NCBI GenBank assembly: GCA_947650285.1
Contig: CANTFL010001401.1
Coordinates: forward strand, 124,001-188,000
Reading direction: 5' to 3'
Length of the DNA: 64,000 nucleotides
Origin: Hyaloperonospora brassicae
Lineage: Eukaryota > Oomycota > Peronosporomycetes > Peronosporales > Peronosporaceae
Shown: one piece after another, positions 1 through 13,130 of the stretch
How positions within the stretch are numbered: the first letter of the stretch is position 1
Layout: each line of letters begins with the position of its first letter
Notes under the pieces: model-generated
What the model saw: only the letters and a program-made list of their open reading frames with translations
Databases searched by the model: none
What the model was told of the DNA's origin: nothing
Translations under genes and position numbers: made by a program

Positions 1-1160
1 ACAAAGCGATCCTTGTACATAAGCCACATATTAGAGAGGTATTCGAGAACTTTAGACTTACTTTCAAAAGCGTTTAATAGCTATTTACAATGTTTTTCAA
101 ATTCCGCTTCCGTGTTAGCAGCCACCAGGATATTCCACTGCTGAAGAAACAGGTTCCATTGCTCGCTCGTCTCAAATTGTCATTTGCATTTGGTATGATG
201 TTTTTGTTAATGTGCCATGTGCACAGCATGTGTGATGAAGATGGGAATATAACATCGATAGCTGACATCAGTGACAGTTCACGGTCTGTCTCAATCATGG
301 CTGGGCTTGTCTCTGGCGTCAGGATGGCTGCAAGTTTTAATAATTCCCACATGTAATCGTTTTGCTTCTCTTCTTTAAAAAAGCAGAAGCCAACCGAAAA
401 TTGGCTATTGAAGCTTGTCATACCAACAATGTGAAGTAAGGGGAGTCGGTACTTGTTTGTCTTGTATGTGCAGTCCATAAGCACGACATGATGGTATCGG
501 CAAGCAAGCCGAATACCTTCTTTGTGAGCGAAAAAAGGAATGTTATTGCTCCATCTCATCAAATCTGTGAAAGTGCGTAAAATTGCTTGCTTGCAAATCA
601 TCAGAAAGAGCTTGAATCGGTGTCCTTCCATTTAGCTTGTCTTTTCGAAGTTATGTACGCTCATTGTACAATGTAGAGAGGTTTCCTAGGGCACCGTAAT
701 TATCCATAAGAAGGGATGAAAGAATCCCTAACGGTTTAACACCAGCCAATGTCATATTTCTGACAGTATCGGCCTGCTCGCTATTTAGCTTCCTTTGAGT
801 CGAATTACCAGACGGATGGAGTGACAGCTCGTGATTGTGGCATCCATTCATCTCGTTTAACTACCAATTACCCCGTTTTTGGAGAATTTTCCACTTAAAG
901 GAACAGTCAATTAATTTGGCGTGAGCTGGTCTGGCATTGGCGCTATTTTCCAACCGGTGGTACGTTTACGGCCTTTCGATCAAATTTAAGGTAGACACGC
1001 TTTTCTGCAATCAAACTTTTAATCGTAACATCATAGCCTTGGCCACGGGCGAACGTCTGCACATTGGCCATAAGTTGCTCCCGACTGGCATACCCAACCT
1101 CGGGAGGAGGAAGCATGTTATTGCTTGGTGCCCGATCAGTAAACGCTGGAGGAGCTAGAC
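1..1160 (-). pseudogene. Decayed MULE/FAR1-type transposase, truncated by the left window edge
   Basis: Three blocks in different frames on the minus strand read as one Mutator-like transposase. Positions 1160-939 carry an N-terminal FAR1-like DNA-binding segment (PPPEVGYASREQLMANVQ, then a Tyr/Lys-rich strand). Positions 851-651 continue it, with a CHNHELS-type zinc-ligand motif and an AGVKPLGILSSL helix. Positions 631-1 hold the MULE catalytic core: MDCTYKTNKYRLPLLH contains the first catalytic Asp, IETDRELSLMSAI the second, and LCTWHINKN follows. The frame moves after HINKN near 200; the matching sequence then resumes in another frame and runs off position 1, so the last catalytic acidic residue is not visible. 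Stops and shifts between blocks mark it as dead. The family identification is secure; the exact ends are not. Confidence 0.75.
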
Positions 1161-1796
1161 CACATGCATGAATAGTATCGTATGAATTTCTTACGTATTA
1201 CTTGTCAATCAATGGCCTAGATTATCAAGTAATACCTTTGTCAGAAACAAATCTTATGATGAATAGGGATTTTGTATCTAAGATTTTGAAGGAAGGGTGT
1301 GAATCTAAGGAAACGGGGTGTGAATTTAGCAATTCCCTATTTATTTCAATTTATCTAAGCCAAGAACGTCCGGATCATATAGATAAACAACGATTTTTTA
1401 ATGTAAATGTCGATCGAACGGAAATTTACTTGAACCTGATCGACGGTCTTGGCCAAATCGACCCATAAGAGCTTTAAAAAATTTATCATATATATTATTG
1501 AGTCATTTTGCACCCTCATATCATATAGGTGCATTTCATTGGCTTGCCTGAATATACGTTAACCCATGCATGGTCGTATATACCCAATATATAATGCATG
1601 CCTTTTTTTAAAAGATGATCTTACCTGTCTGACTCTTTATTAAGTCACTACGTATCAAGTACGTCATTTATATAGCTACCTCAATCTTGCTTAAAGCGAA
1701 TTAAAATTTAATTATACAGGAAGCCTAGCGGCACCGAATTGTACGCGATAAACAATCAAGTCGAATCAATTCTAATCAGTATTTCAAAAAGAAAAT
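1161..1796. other. AT-rich stretch without recognisable gene
   Basis: Positions 1202-1468 hold an 88-codon open frame on the plus strand with no family resemblance. The rest is AT-rich with short A/T runs. I see no gene or repeat I can name. Confidence 0.5.
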
Positions 1797-1987
1797 TTAT
1801 CGGTACACACCCACCCTTTGATGCATACTCCCCATTCAAATAGAGGCCCCTCCCTAAGTACCGTAACCTCCCTAGCGAGGCGCCGCACACTTATGCATTT
1901 AAAATGAAACATAAATATTCTTTGCTTTGTACACACCCCTCCGTAATACAGGCCTCTTTTGTGGAAGCACACAGCCTTCCGTATAGG
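1797..1987 (+). repeat. Inverted repeat arm, left copy
   Basis: About 191 bases whose reverse complement matches 4077-4267 at roughly 80% identity by eye. Shared landmarks include ACGGAAGGCTGTGTGCT, CACAAAAGAGGCCTGTATTAC, GGGAGGTTACGGTACTTA and CAAAGGGTGGGTGTGTACC. Similarity stops at both ends of each arm. The layout fits terminal inverted repeats of an unknown DNA element or two opposed copies of a short repeat. Confidence 0.8.
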
Positions 1988-3204
1988 ACCCTTTCTAATT
2001 ATTTTGTATACCGCCCTAAATTCATTTTAAATTTTGGTCGATGTCATAAAAGAGCTTAAACCATGACATTCTACTTGGTTCGCAGACACGCAGCATGTAC
2101 GAAGTGATACTCAATGAAGCCCGTCTGTCAAATGTCGGAATGACACTTACGCACGCTTTAAGGCCGCCTTTGTCATTCTAGGCACGAACTGTAATACTGA
2201 GGTGACACAGTCTGTTCTCCCTCACATCTAATAGTAGAACAAGCAAACGGCTTATACAACTGCTGCGAATGGGCTTTTGAATGCGTTGTCGTAATCCAAT
2301 GCTGCAGACTTTACTTGTAATAAACTACGGTGCGAATAGTTTGCGGACAAGCGCATCAAAATATATGCACAAGGGGTCGGGTCTAGTGCAGCAGAGCCAA
2401 GCCAATTCCAACAGTGCAGTCAGGTCAAAGCTGGTCGCCCTTTATTTCTCGAATAGCCGCTCGAATTGGATGGCTATGTTATCATTCGAAGACAGATCAA
2501 CCAGCACTAGAAACCGTTGCTGCTCCTTGAAGGTGCAGCCATGGTATGATCAACCAGCTTTAGAGGTTATTGATTAATGTAGGGGATGACGTTTGTAAAG
2601 GATAAGGTGTGGTTCGTAATGTGTTTGGCTAATTATCCTCTACAACGATACATGCTGCTTCCAACGTTGACGGTGCTGCCCGAGACATCATTATACTGAT
2701 CGACAAGGGCGATCATTAGACAAGCTACACGCTTTGACTGGAGTGAAGTCAGACTAGTAAGAACGCCCCAAGGTACGTACTCTGCAACACTGAGATCGTA
2801 GACTCAGAAGTGAAAAGCGACCAATCCAAGAAGTGACTTACACAAGTTGGACCATGACCCAGCTCTCTTACGAGCACTGTAACGATTGACGAGAACGTCA
2901 CACTAGTACCGTTGGGGTAGTGGCTACTTGCCTAATCAAACAGTGTACATGTTAATCTATTGTAGGGTTGACGCGCGTGTTACAGCAATACGTTCGGGCA
3001 TACAATTTCTTTGCTACGGACGGACCTTATATTTTGATAGCAACACGTAAAGAACAGCGCAACACGGAGCCTTGGACAGCTACAGATGATGGACAAGACG
3101 TTAGCTCGAGCATATCGTCATGGTCTCAAAGGAGGGACGACCGAATATATCCGAACGAGTTGTCGCTTGCTTAGCGAGCTCGATAACCTTTATGACGCCA
3201 AACA

Positions 3205-3596
3205 TGTAACGGGGCAGCCCGTTACATGGAATTGTCACTTTAAGGAAAGTAACAATAAAGAATATGAAGTTGAATATTCTTTGAACAATATCACCAATAA
3301 TGGTGATATTGAAGGGTCGACCAAAGAGTCTGTTCATTAGTTGATATCTTGATGATATCAACCCACCAATCGCCGCAAGACGCGCGCAATGAGTGGTGAC
3401 GAGACGTCACCATACACTCAGTTATATTAGCATAATTATGTTAAGTCAACCAGAGAGACAGTACTTAAAAGACTTGATTATATTAATATTACGGTTCTGC
3501 TTTTACCTTACCTACGCTTCCTCGCTTGCCTTGTGTAAGTCTGTCGGGGCACCGATACCCTTGCGTTAAGTTCACGCAAGGGAGTGCCCCGTTACA
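3205..3596 (+). mobile_element. Solo LTR of the Ty3/gypsy family found at 46-61 kb
   Basis: A 392-base sequence beginning TGTAACGGGGC and ending GCCCCGTTACA. It is the reverse complement of the LTRs at 46090, 53684 and 61277 with about 10% divergence. No gag or pol lies beside it, so it is a solo LTR left by LTR-LTR recombination. The flanking 5-mers AAACA (3200-3204) and ATACA (3597-3601) look like a target-site duplication with one mutation. The sense direction of this LTR is the plus strand, opposite to the array. It carries the same run of short hairpins as the array LTRs. Confidence 0.9.
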
Positions 3597-4076
3597 ATAC
3601 AGCTCTGATCCGTCGGTTTCGCTGCAATGACTACAACCCCCTTCCGACTTTTTACTACCGTCTCTGCCTTGGGCTATCTTGACGCTGTTTGGATCGATTC
3701 CATTATCTTTGGAAGGTCCCCTAAAATTGTACGCATACTCATTATATAACAGAAGCGAAACATGAATGTATAGTGCCTGACGAGAAGCACGTGAATAGCG
3801 CTGTTAACTCGTTCGACTTCATTTACACCAATGTATAGTCAATCGGGAGCCTACAATATTTAAAACTTGATATTAGCCTCAGCGCGAAGCACCATCATCG
3901 ATTACCAAAGCAAAGACCGTAAGAAGTGGCAGCAAGCAGGGGCAAACCTTACTGTTTTTTTCAGAAATAGATAGACGTATGCCCAAACTTGATCCAAAAA
4001 ATAATGATCTTTAATGTATGGGAAATGGCAGTTATTTAGTACTCACAGGGGTGTACCGGATAATGAGAGCGGATTA

Positions 4077-4267
4077 TATACGGAAGGCTGTGTGCTCCCA
4101 CAAAAGAGGCCTGTATTACTGAGGTGTTTGTGTAAAGCAAAGAATATTTATATTGCATTTTGTATGCATAAGTATGCAGTGCCTAGTTCGGGAGGTTACG
4201 GTACTTAAGGAGGGACCTCTATCTCAGGTGGGTATGCACGTATCAAAGGGTGGGTGTGTACCTATAA
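4077..4267 (-). repeat. Inverted repeat arm, right copy
   Basis: Reverse-complement partner of 1797-1987. The two arms enclose about 2.1 kb that includes the solo LTR. No transposase is readable between them, so if this is a DNA transposon it is non-autonomous or its coding part has decayed. Confidence 0.8.
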
Positions 4268-7200
4268 ATCTCCTATGAATATATAACGGTGATTATCAGC
4301 GATATGCCCCCCGACGACAGAAAGGTTAGAGCTAATGAATTAGCTTTACAAATACCCTCCTCGTACAGCGCAATTGATGCTGTAATTATGTAGACTCTAT
4401 TTCTAACATAAAATAATGCGTCGTCGGACATTCCATAAAAGCAGAAAAAATCTTTGCGAAACATTCTGCCTAAGCAAAGCTTTACGGATCTGGTAATGTG
4501 GACGCTGTCCAAGGCTCTAGACATATTTTATAATAAGCGCGAAGGTTCTGGAATTTGCGGTCATTCCAGTCAACAAGAGTGAGCGAAATATAGCTGTACT
4601 TCTCGCGTTTATATATGATAACATCACTTTTTACCTTGGCATGTCGTATTCTGAAGCCCAGACACCTCTAGAAGCTAAACGATATGACTTTATCGAATGA
4701 ATCTCGTAGTGGGTTTTCCAAAGGCCGATTAATAAACAACATAAAGGGCTAATCCTATCTCCTACCACGTTCATAAGGATTTAGACCCCAAATAAGATAT
4801 TTACCAAACACTTGATTGCAGATTCAGAATTATACAATGCTGCGTGAATGGCGGAGGGGAGCTAAACCATGAGCATGTTTTTTACGCTACCGACATCATC
4901 CAGAGAGGCTTAGAAGTGTTACGAGCATAATGTACTTAATATTTTTTTCGCCCCAATAAATCTTGTAAAATAGTCATGTAGCTTGCAGCAGCCGTAAGAT
5001 ATTCAAGATTCGAGCATATACGGGCGCTATCCTGTGTTAAAAATCGATTATATATAACATGAAAAAAAACTATGTAAATAAAGCGTCAAAATTTTGCTTA
5101 TACCAATATAAAAAACTTCGTTCATTTATCTGATCATAAGATACCCTCGACGATGTAGATTAGACTTTCATACCAGACAAGATCGATGATATTTTGGAGC
5201 CGTCAAGATGCCACATATCAGGTCTTCTCATTCAGACAAACAGGAAGCGAAGGCGCTACTTTTTGATTTAGACATCCAAATTTTCCATTCGTCATGCATC
5301 GGTCACACCCTTTCGATTTCCAGTTTTCTCTTGACCAGAGGATTCATTATGTCAATAGCCACATCTAAGAGTGACACATGATCCTGGCATACCACAAAAG
5401 GCACTCACAACCCCGTCTGCGAATGCCACAACAAAAATTTTACGACCCATATTTGAACGTCAGTTATTATATTGTCGAACCTGGCAATATATCCGAATGC
5501 TTATCTGAAGTGCGTCATTCTTTACGAAGTTGCCGGTCATCGCTGCGGTATCTAATGACAGGAATATTATCAGTTTTCATAATGGGGGATGGGCTGTTGT
5601 GTGCCGGAGATGTAACGGGACACTGGTAGCTACACTCTAGTTTTAGTGCGCAACAAGCTTTCACTGACTACAATGTGAACTTTTGCCCTGTTGGGTAACG
5701 TACACGATACGGTAGAGAAAGGCTAAAGACCAAGCGGCTACGCTTAGTTGTGCTATAGTAGATTGGGTTAATATAATTAGGTACGAAAGTGTGTCTTATC
5801 CTTTTCGTCCTGATTTACCATATAAATATAACGACATGTATCGTGATGTCTACTTACCCCCTATTGCGCGCATCCAGCACAATTGGTAGGTCAATATAAT
5901 GGCCTTTATCATATATTGATTTTATTCATGGGTAATCGGAACATTACCAATAAATTTAGTGAGAAAGTTAAACCCAGTATATTCAATTATAAATTATATA
6001 TAAGGGATAATATCATTAATCAGGATTTACCAATTACAGTCGAGAATAAATTACAAGTCACTTATATAATTCAGCTCCTCCTAACCCCAAGCTCTAAATA
6101 TGTTCGTCTTCAGCCCTGACCTCTGAAAAGGTGCCCGAAGGCTAAATGTCAGCCTTAAGTATTAAATGGAGTTTAAAAGGTTATCGGCGTTGAAATTACG
6201 AGCCAGGTTATACCATTTACGATACACACACCCCAATTTCGTCAATGTGCTGTATGCGTCTTCATCGGCGGCAAATATAGCCGTTGTTGGTAGATAAAAT
6301 GGTTGAAGTATCAGCCGAAGGTGCTGCAGCAGATGCTTTTGCCGTTGTAAAACTTCTGGAAAAGCTAATTACATCAATTTATATTTTCGTACTCCAGCTT
6401 TGTGGAAGGACCGTCAATAGCGGCCTGGCCCATTTAATGACGTGAATGTTATATACCTATCTGTAATATGTGGTGTCGCGTTCTCCAATTAAACCAACAG
6501 TAGCTTCGCCGCGGTTCTCAGACAACGAAGGTATGTGCTAAAATGGCATGCTTGCCAATAGCCTGATAAATTCTTTGATTTCTATCACCTTCATATCAAA
6601 TTGCATAGCCCTATGGTAAACAGTACTATGTTACCAAGAATTATTTCGATAGTCATCGGTGTGCATATTAAAAGCTATTTTAAACGTAGATAAAGCCGAC
6701 GGTAAATTAAAGTATAAAGAGAATATCTTAAAAACTACATACGGAGCTGTAAAGACCAAGACATGAATCAAACACACCACTTAATCTCAATATGTAAAAG
6801 CCGTCTACGACTTCATCATTTTCATCTTCTATAGTAATGCTGGCACGGGCTTTGGTCTTTTTTTGCAAAATTGCATTCGGCCTTTGGGAGATAGATAAAT
6901 TATTGAGTTATCTAATCGGGGAATATTTGGGTAATTTAAACGCTGCGCGTCATCTATAGACCCCACAAGGGTATGGGGCGGTGGATAGCAGCGCTCGGGA
7001 CATTTAGCGCAAAAATACAGCTATCGAATAGCATAAGTTCCAGATTAATGATGTGACCTTTCATATGTGATGTTTGTCTGTAGTGGAGGCACAGAAACTA
7101 CAAAAGGGTCTTGGCGGAAAGACAGCGTCAGTAAATCTAGCGGCGAGACAAGATGATAAATATCAAAGCTTAGAAACACTGGAGCTGAAATAGCTGCAGC

Positions 7201-9198
7201 TGATGATTTTTGGAGCATTATATACGCGCTCAGAGGTTACTACAGCCAGCCTTGATATACAAAATATGGATTACGAACATCTCACCAAATACTGCTAATG
7301 AACGGCGACACGGCGGTACCTGTATGTCCTGTGGCGTTCGAGTGCTGTATTATTTGATGCAGTACATACATGGGGAACTGTAAGATAAGACACCCACCCC
7401 AAATTATTACGTAAAGATGTAGTCCCGAGTGACTGTGGCACAAACCGTAAATAGGTGACAAACATTTCGATCATAAAATGCATTTATATTTAGGGCAGGA
7501 CTGAACTATTTTGGAATGCAGTTACTTATCTGTTCTGATCAAGTATAGACTACTAAAAGTCTTAAGCCGTGCTATCACATCCATCTTTACAATGTCTTCG
7601 TTGCTCTTGCGATAGCGGCCCTTTGGACCATACAATTACCCGTAAAGCCAAATATAAAATTTGGACATAATATATTTACTACGAGCATTCCAAAAAAATA
7701 CCGCTTTCTGATTCGGTTGTTTTGGTTTTCAGAATGGTGTATTCATTTATGGCCCTCTCATCTTCGCGTGTGGCAGTACTGTAAGTATATAATACAGAAT
7801 ATATCGCTGTTGTGCTTATACCGTCATAGCATTTAAATTAGTAAGCGTATATACTAGAATTACTTTCAGTCGCACGTGTGGTAACGACGAAGGGGCCCTA
7901 ACATGACCGCATCATGCATGACCATAAGTAAATAAAATCAAAATGTATAATTGGTCGCGTATGTCTTTAAATCGTCTGTAGTAGCCCTCATATATCATTT
8001 GCGTTCGGCGCCGTAAGCACCCCAAAATTTGAAAGCAAGTTAAAAAGAGACAGTACCCAAATTTATCAGAAGAATGCAAAAAATATCGTCATTAGTTATT
8101 ACACTGCAGCAGGCAACGCACAAGATGAAAATATTGGGTAAAACCTGAAGGTCAAGGCCCAGGTTAAGGGTAAACAAATACCCAGTGATGATCGACATCT
8201 AATCGGCATAATATTAACGTGGAAGTTAAGGTGTGATGCTAATAAGCCTTTTTATAAAGTATGGCGTGCGCTTTAGTGGGATTTTCATTTAAATATGACC
8301 AATCATAATCCAGTAATCTGATTATAAAGCGAAGTTTCTAGTATTAGGTCAATAAAAATGCATACATTCCTGTAAACTTTTGACGCAATTATATGAGGTA
8401 AACAATCATATTAAATGCAGCTATAATACACAAAATTGCGTGATATCAATGCGAAGAAATGCAGCTTGTAACTAGTGTTCAGGATAGTTGTTACATGTAT
8501 TGATTGCGCCACGTCGTAATATAGTATTTTCACAACGAAGAGTTCTTCAGGGCATTGTTTATTCTGTGAGCTCAACATACAATGATTTGTTTACAATTTA
8601 TATATAGGATCAATATGAATTAGACCAAAAAAATTTTGTTTGAAAAGACGATCAGTCTTTATTAGTAGTGCAAATGTTTGGTGCATTTGCATCATTTCAC
8701 AGTACTGAAAATCAATTCAATAAAAAATTTATAGATCTGATCGCTAATATAGGCCTATTCAGTAAGGTATTTCACACTATATATGTAGCTCAAATTTCCG
8801 GGAATAAATTTTGTTTAGGGCGTACGTCTAGTTTTAAGGCTATTTCTTCATCAAAGAAACTATATTTGTTTTTCAACTATATCACAAATTGCAGAGTTGA
8901 CATACACTTAAAAACATCCACAAATTCATGCTTAAAACCTGATTTGTTTGTATGTGTGTCGATTGTGTTAAAGCGATCAAGAGATTTTTCTGTTAAGTTG
9001 GGAGTGAAAACACCCAGATTACAGGCGTTAGTTATGCTCGATAATGACTTTAATTGATGGCTCGAGCTGGGACGGGTGGCTCACGGTCGTGTACATAAAC
9101 GTGCCAGATGACGAGATCTTTAATGACAATGGTGGGATATGCGGTAACTCTAAAATTGTTACGAAATCTAAATTCGAAACTCACCAGATATTTTGATA
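4268..9198. other. AT-rich region without recognisable genes
   Basis: Nearly 5 kb of AT-rich sequence with only short open frames (for example 5378-5629, 5883-6119 and 8668-9057, all plus). None shows a signal peptide, domain or known motif, and their composition matches the surrounding DNA. It is probably old, heavily mutated repeat sequence. Confidence 0.5.
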
Positions 9199-9360
9199 TT
9201 ACCTGGAGATAGCGGGATCGCCAGGAGATCGCTCGATCAACCGGAGATCGCGGGATTTCTCAAGAATTACGAGATCGACCAGCAATAACAATCCAGACCA
9301 ATGATCGCGATCCCGATCTGAGATCACTATCCCGTTCCGAGATCGCGAGCCTGGAGTTAG
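9199..9360. repeat. Degenerate GATC-rich short repeat cluster
   Basis: Variants of GGAGATCGC and CGAGATC recur about ten times in 160 bases (for example CCAGGAGATCGCTCGATC, CCGGAGATCGCGGGAT and GATCGCGATCCCGATC). GATC is far denser here than in the flanks. It looks like a decayed minisatellite. No function is implied. Confidence 0.6.
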
Positions 9361-10739
9361 CTGCATAAAAGTCGGTTGTGGACCATGCCGAAATTCCAGA
9401 GAGAGCGCAATTGGTGTAAGCCACATCAGTACAACAATACGGTCTGCTGGAGATAAAGACGCGTGGCCTCGAAATTTTGTGATACAAATCGGCCTATTGA
9501 TATGTGAGTTCTTAGGTTTAATTATTAAATATTTAAAATATTCTTATTCGCTTCTAAATAAACGCGTAATCTTCACATCCGGGTTGATTTTTTGGCTGTC
9601 GACGTAAGATACATTTGTTGACTAAGTGATTCTACTGGATTGTTTTACCAGGGATCAAGGACTCTCAAACAACAACTACAAGTGCGATAGGACGCAGAAA
9701 ACAAGTAAAGAAGAAAGGTGCAAGATCGTGAGACGGCTCAAGTGGTCAGAAAGCTTGCGAATCAAGTATCTACTTTGGACAAGCCGATCTCGTAGCGATT
9801 AAGGTGACTCATAGCGAGCACCTAACAAGTACATTCATAGTCGTGTGAAGATTTATACGCGGCAGCCCAATCTCACACACGGTCAATCTCGGCATGGACT
9901 TGAGTCCAACTAGAAGAGTACAACCCGCCATACCAACGGGTACACTAGATGAGCAAAATTTAAAGCACGGAATTGAAGTACACACTCCGTAATTTGGTCG
10001 TTCGATGGCAATGGAGAGTTTTAAACAGCTCTTTAAATGAGCGATCGCCACTTCACCACACTATACTACCACTTTGTTCGATTGGATTTTCATTAAAATA
10101 ATGTGTCTGGTATGCATTTATGTTACCAGATATGACAGAGGGAGCGTCCGCTGTCAACAGGCGCGCGAATATGAAGGCCAAAACGTTCTATGCCGTATAC
10201 AATTCTTACGAATACTATAAAATAAAATTTATGAAATGGACAGAAATCTTATTGTCCAACCCGACCAGACCAAATTTCTATGGATAGAGTTTAGTTCAAT
10301 TACATTTTTTATACGTAACATAATGGAAAAATTGTATAAATAAATATATGTGAGCTAAATAAGTATATTACGAACTTACGTATCGGTTTTTATAATTTAA
10401 AAGTAGTACAGGCGGTCAACCTGCCTGTTTCGCGAGACTCATCATTTTAAAAAAATAGACAGAATATGTGGATTACAATGCGTAATGAAAAGAAGAGAAA
10501 GACAACACATGTCTAACTCGTATTTAATATTTGTTGAAGCTTCATCACGGACCCTGACTATCTGCGTTTGATTTCTCAAACATCCGCCGACCAAATAAAA
10601 TGATTTGACTACAAAAGCTTTTATAATCCTCTACCGGGCCCAACAAATTGCCGCACAAGCCGACATCTCCTGCGTGCGCGCGATGCGAGATCTCTGGTCA
10701 AAATTTAAGATGTTTATTCCGGAAAATGCCTGATGACGC
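9361..10739. other. No recognisable gene
   Basis: Mixed-composition sequence with short unrelated frames on both strands, the longest being 80 codons at 9809-10051 on the minus strand. Nothing identifiable. Confidence 0.5.
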
Positions 10740-11640
10740 CATATTTATTCGGAAAGATAAAAAATGACCCATTCAATTACGAAAAAAAGCCTTAGAAAAT
10801 TGGAATAAAAATTCCTTTAAAAATTACAACAATAATTGAAATGCCCCACGTCCTAGTAAACCAAAGTTAATGTGGCAAAAATAAAATCACGCGTCCTTTA
10901 TCATTTCGTTTTTCTATATTTTGTCCGTGACCAACCCAAACTCTGTTTGGGAAGCCGCGGATAGGGTTCTGCCGCGGGCTTGCAGCGCTTGCAGCTACCA
11001 GTTGCAGGCACATACGCGAGATATGAGTACGTAGACGCGTCTTTGTATCATCGTTCGCGGCCTCGAAAACAGTCAGTCCGTGCTTATGTTGTTGATATTA
11101 ATGTTATTGCTCCAGTTATTGGTTTTTTAGTTGCTATTTAATGTTGTTGCTGCTACTGTTGTTGCTTCTACTGCTGCTACTGCTTCTGCTACTGCTACTG
11201 CTGCTATTGCTGTTGCGGTTGCTGTTATTGTTTAAATATCTGTTGTTGATGCTACTACTGCTGTCGCTAATACTGTATTTGTTGTAGGTGCTGCAAATTC
11301 TATTGGTGTTGATCTGTAGATGATGCTACTGATGTTGCTGCTGCTGTTGCTACTGCTAATGTTACTGCTGTTGTTGCTGTAGGTGGTGCCGTTTCTTTTA
11401 TTGTTGTTCTACTCTTGGTATCGCAAACCCTTCCTGCTTATATGTATTGACTTTTATAACACTTAATCATATCAATCGAAATCCATTCTTTCAGCTTAGC
11501 CATTGTTCATAAGTTCAAAGTCTGCAGACTTCGTCGAATGCAGGCATATTTCAATTAGAAAACGTGCGATGATGCCTTATCGTATTCGTAAAAGTAGGAC
11601 GTGGGGTATTTATTTTATCTTCCAATTATCTGGGGCATTT
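10740..11640 (+). repeat. Unclassified repeat, copy C (most diverged, longest)
   Basis: Shares with the copies at 24715 and 28838 an outer block containing CCCATTCAATTACGAAAA and GCCCCACGTCCTAGTA. It also shares a GC-rich middle (GGGAAGCCGCGGATAGGGTTC) and a long triplet-rich core of TGT/TGC/TAC units (about 11090-11400). A reversed form of the outer block, GTAGGACGTGGGG ... AATTATCTGGGGCATTTTAT, lies at 11596-11636, so this copy appears to end in inverted repeats. No coding function is readable. A non-autonomous DNA transposon is the simplest reading. Confidence 0.6.
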
Positions 11641-13130
11641 TATGTTACCCCTTTCTAAAAACTATATCAATATCCAAGTATTCATTGCGAAAAATAAAGA
11701 ACTGACATGCATGTAAAAATTGCAAATGGTAATGGATGTCAAAACCATAATCCACGTCTGAAATATGCGAGACATTGTGCCGATATTTCAATCCCAGTCT
11801 GCAGTCCAGCTATTACGTCTCTTTTAAATATTTTATCAATATCAACGTATCACCAACAGCAACTAGACCGAGTTTTGCTCGTATAGCGGGACATTGTCTC
11901 GTCAAATTAAGTCAATATAATATAAATCGAAAAAACTTTAGGTCATGCTGAAAGGAGTAAACGTTTCCGGTATTTGTGATTCATCAATTACAGAGCGATA
12001 ATAAGTATGAGCGGCACTTTCAAACTCGATAAACGTATGAGTCATCCACCTGATTTAAATGAGCCTATCTTGATTTTTTACTATAATGAATGCGTTAGTT
12101 GCAAAATTTCTCGTTTCTATTTGTTTCAACGCTAACAATATTCAGTGCCACGGGAAACGGCTGCAGTGAATAGTCGTCAAAAATTGAGTTGAAAGGATGG
12201 AAAGTTTTTGACATCTATTTGCTCCTTCAACCAATTGACAACTTTAAAGGGCTACGCTTAAAGTGACATCAAATCATTCGTTCTCGCATGATTGCATTCG
12301 ACGGAAGGTAAAGTAAAATATTAAAGACTAAATATGTAAGTAATAAGAAACTGTGAAAAACAATGAAGATATGCGGGCGTAGTTCCAAATCCTTAACTTC
12401 TTGCAAGTACAGAAGCTGAACTTTTTTTATTTTTATAGCATTAATGTTTGTGCATTTTCTATACAATGACGCATCTTAAAAATCGTGGTGCATTTAATAT
12501 GCTTATTAGGTGTTATATCACGTGCAGCATGCCTGACTTGACAATTAGCCAGGTCTGATGTATGTCAGATTGGTGGTACATGAACGAAGAGTGTCACCGT
12601 GTTCGATCAGGCTTTTGGATAAAATCGTCTTTGTTTTAATTTTCGGATCACCGAAAGCTTCCGATTGAGATGTGACAACACTCTCTTGCCTCTATCCGAA
12701 TGCGAAAACCTATTTGAACAAGAAGTGACAGCACTTATTCTTGTACCCTATCAAGATTTAAATTAGTATGCGCTTAAAGCTCCATTCGTCGCAAAAAGTA
12801 AGAATTAATAAATTTATCATCGTCGCGATGGGCACGTGCGCGGACCCTGTCATGTCAGCTTACGCATACGACGCTCCCACATTTCGAAGCCTGTTGTGTG
12901 CGTACGTTGCATGCGATATGACCGCGCTTTCCATTCACCGACAAATCGCTTACCGTAGCACCTGCTTCGTGAAATTTTCCATAACGAATGCACAAGTAAC
13001 ATCGGGCGCAGGACACGTGCAGTGGCCACTAAACATACTCTAATATGCCATAATAGTCTTTCCTTTACATCCCCGGCTACACGTAAGTTTCCATACCGGT
13101 TCGTCAAACATTCTCTCTCATTCCCGTTCC
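11641..13130. other. No recognisable gene
   Basis: AT-rich to about 12.7 kb, then more balanced composition as the non-LTR relic begins. Short open frames only. The upstream part of the retrotransposon may extend somewhat into 12.8-13.1 kb. Confidence 0.45.

Noticed and set aside
8668..9057. 129-codon ORF as a host gene
   Set aside because: Its composition equals the AT-rich surroundings, and no motif, signal peptide or relative is recognised.
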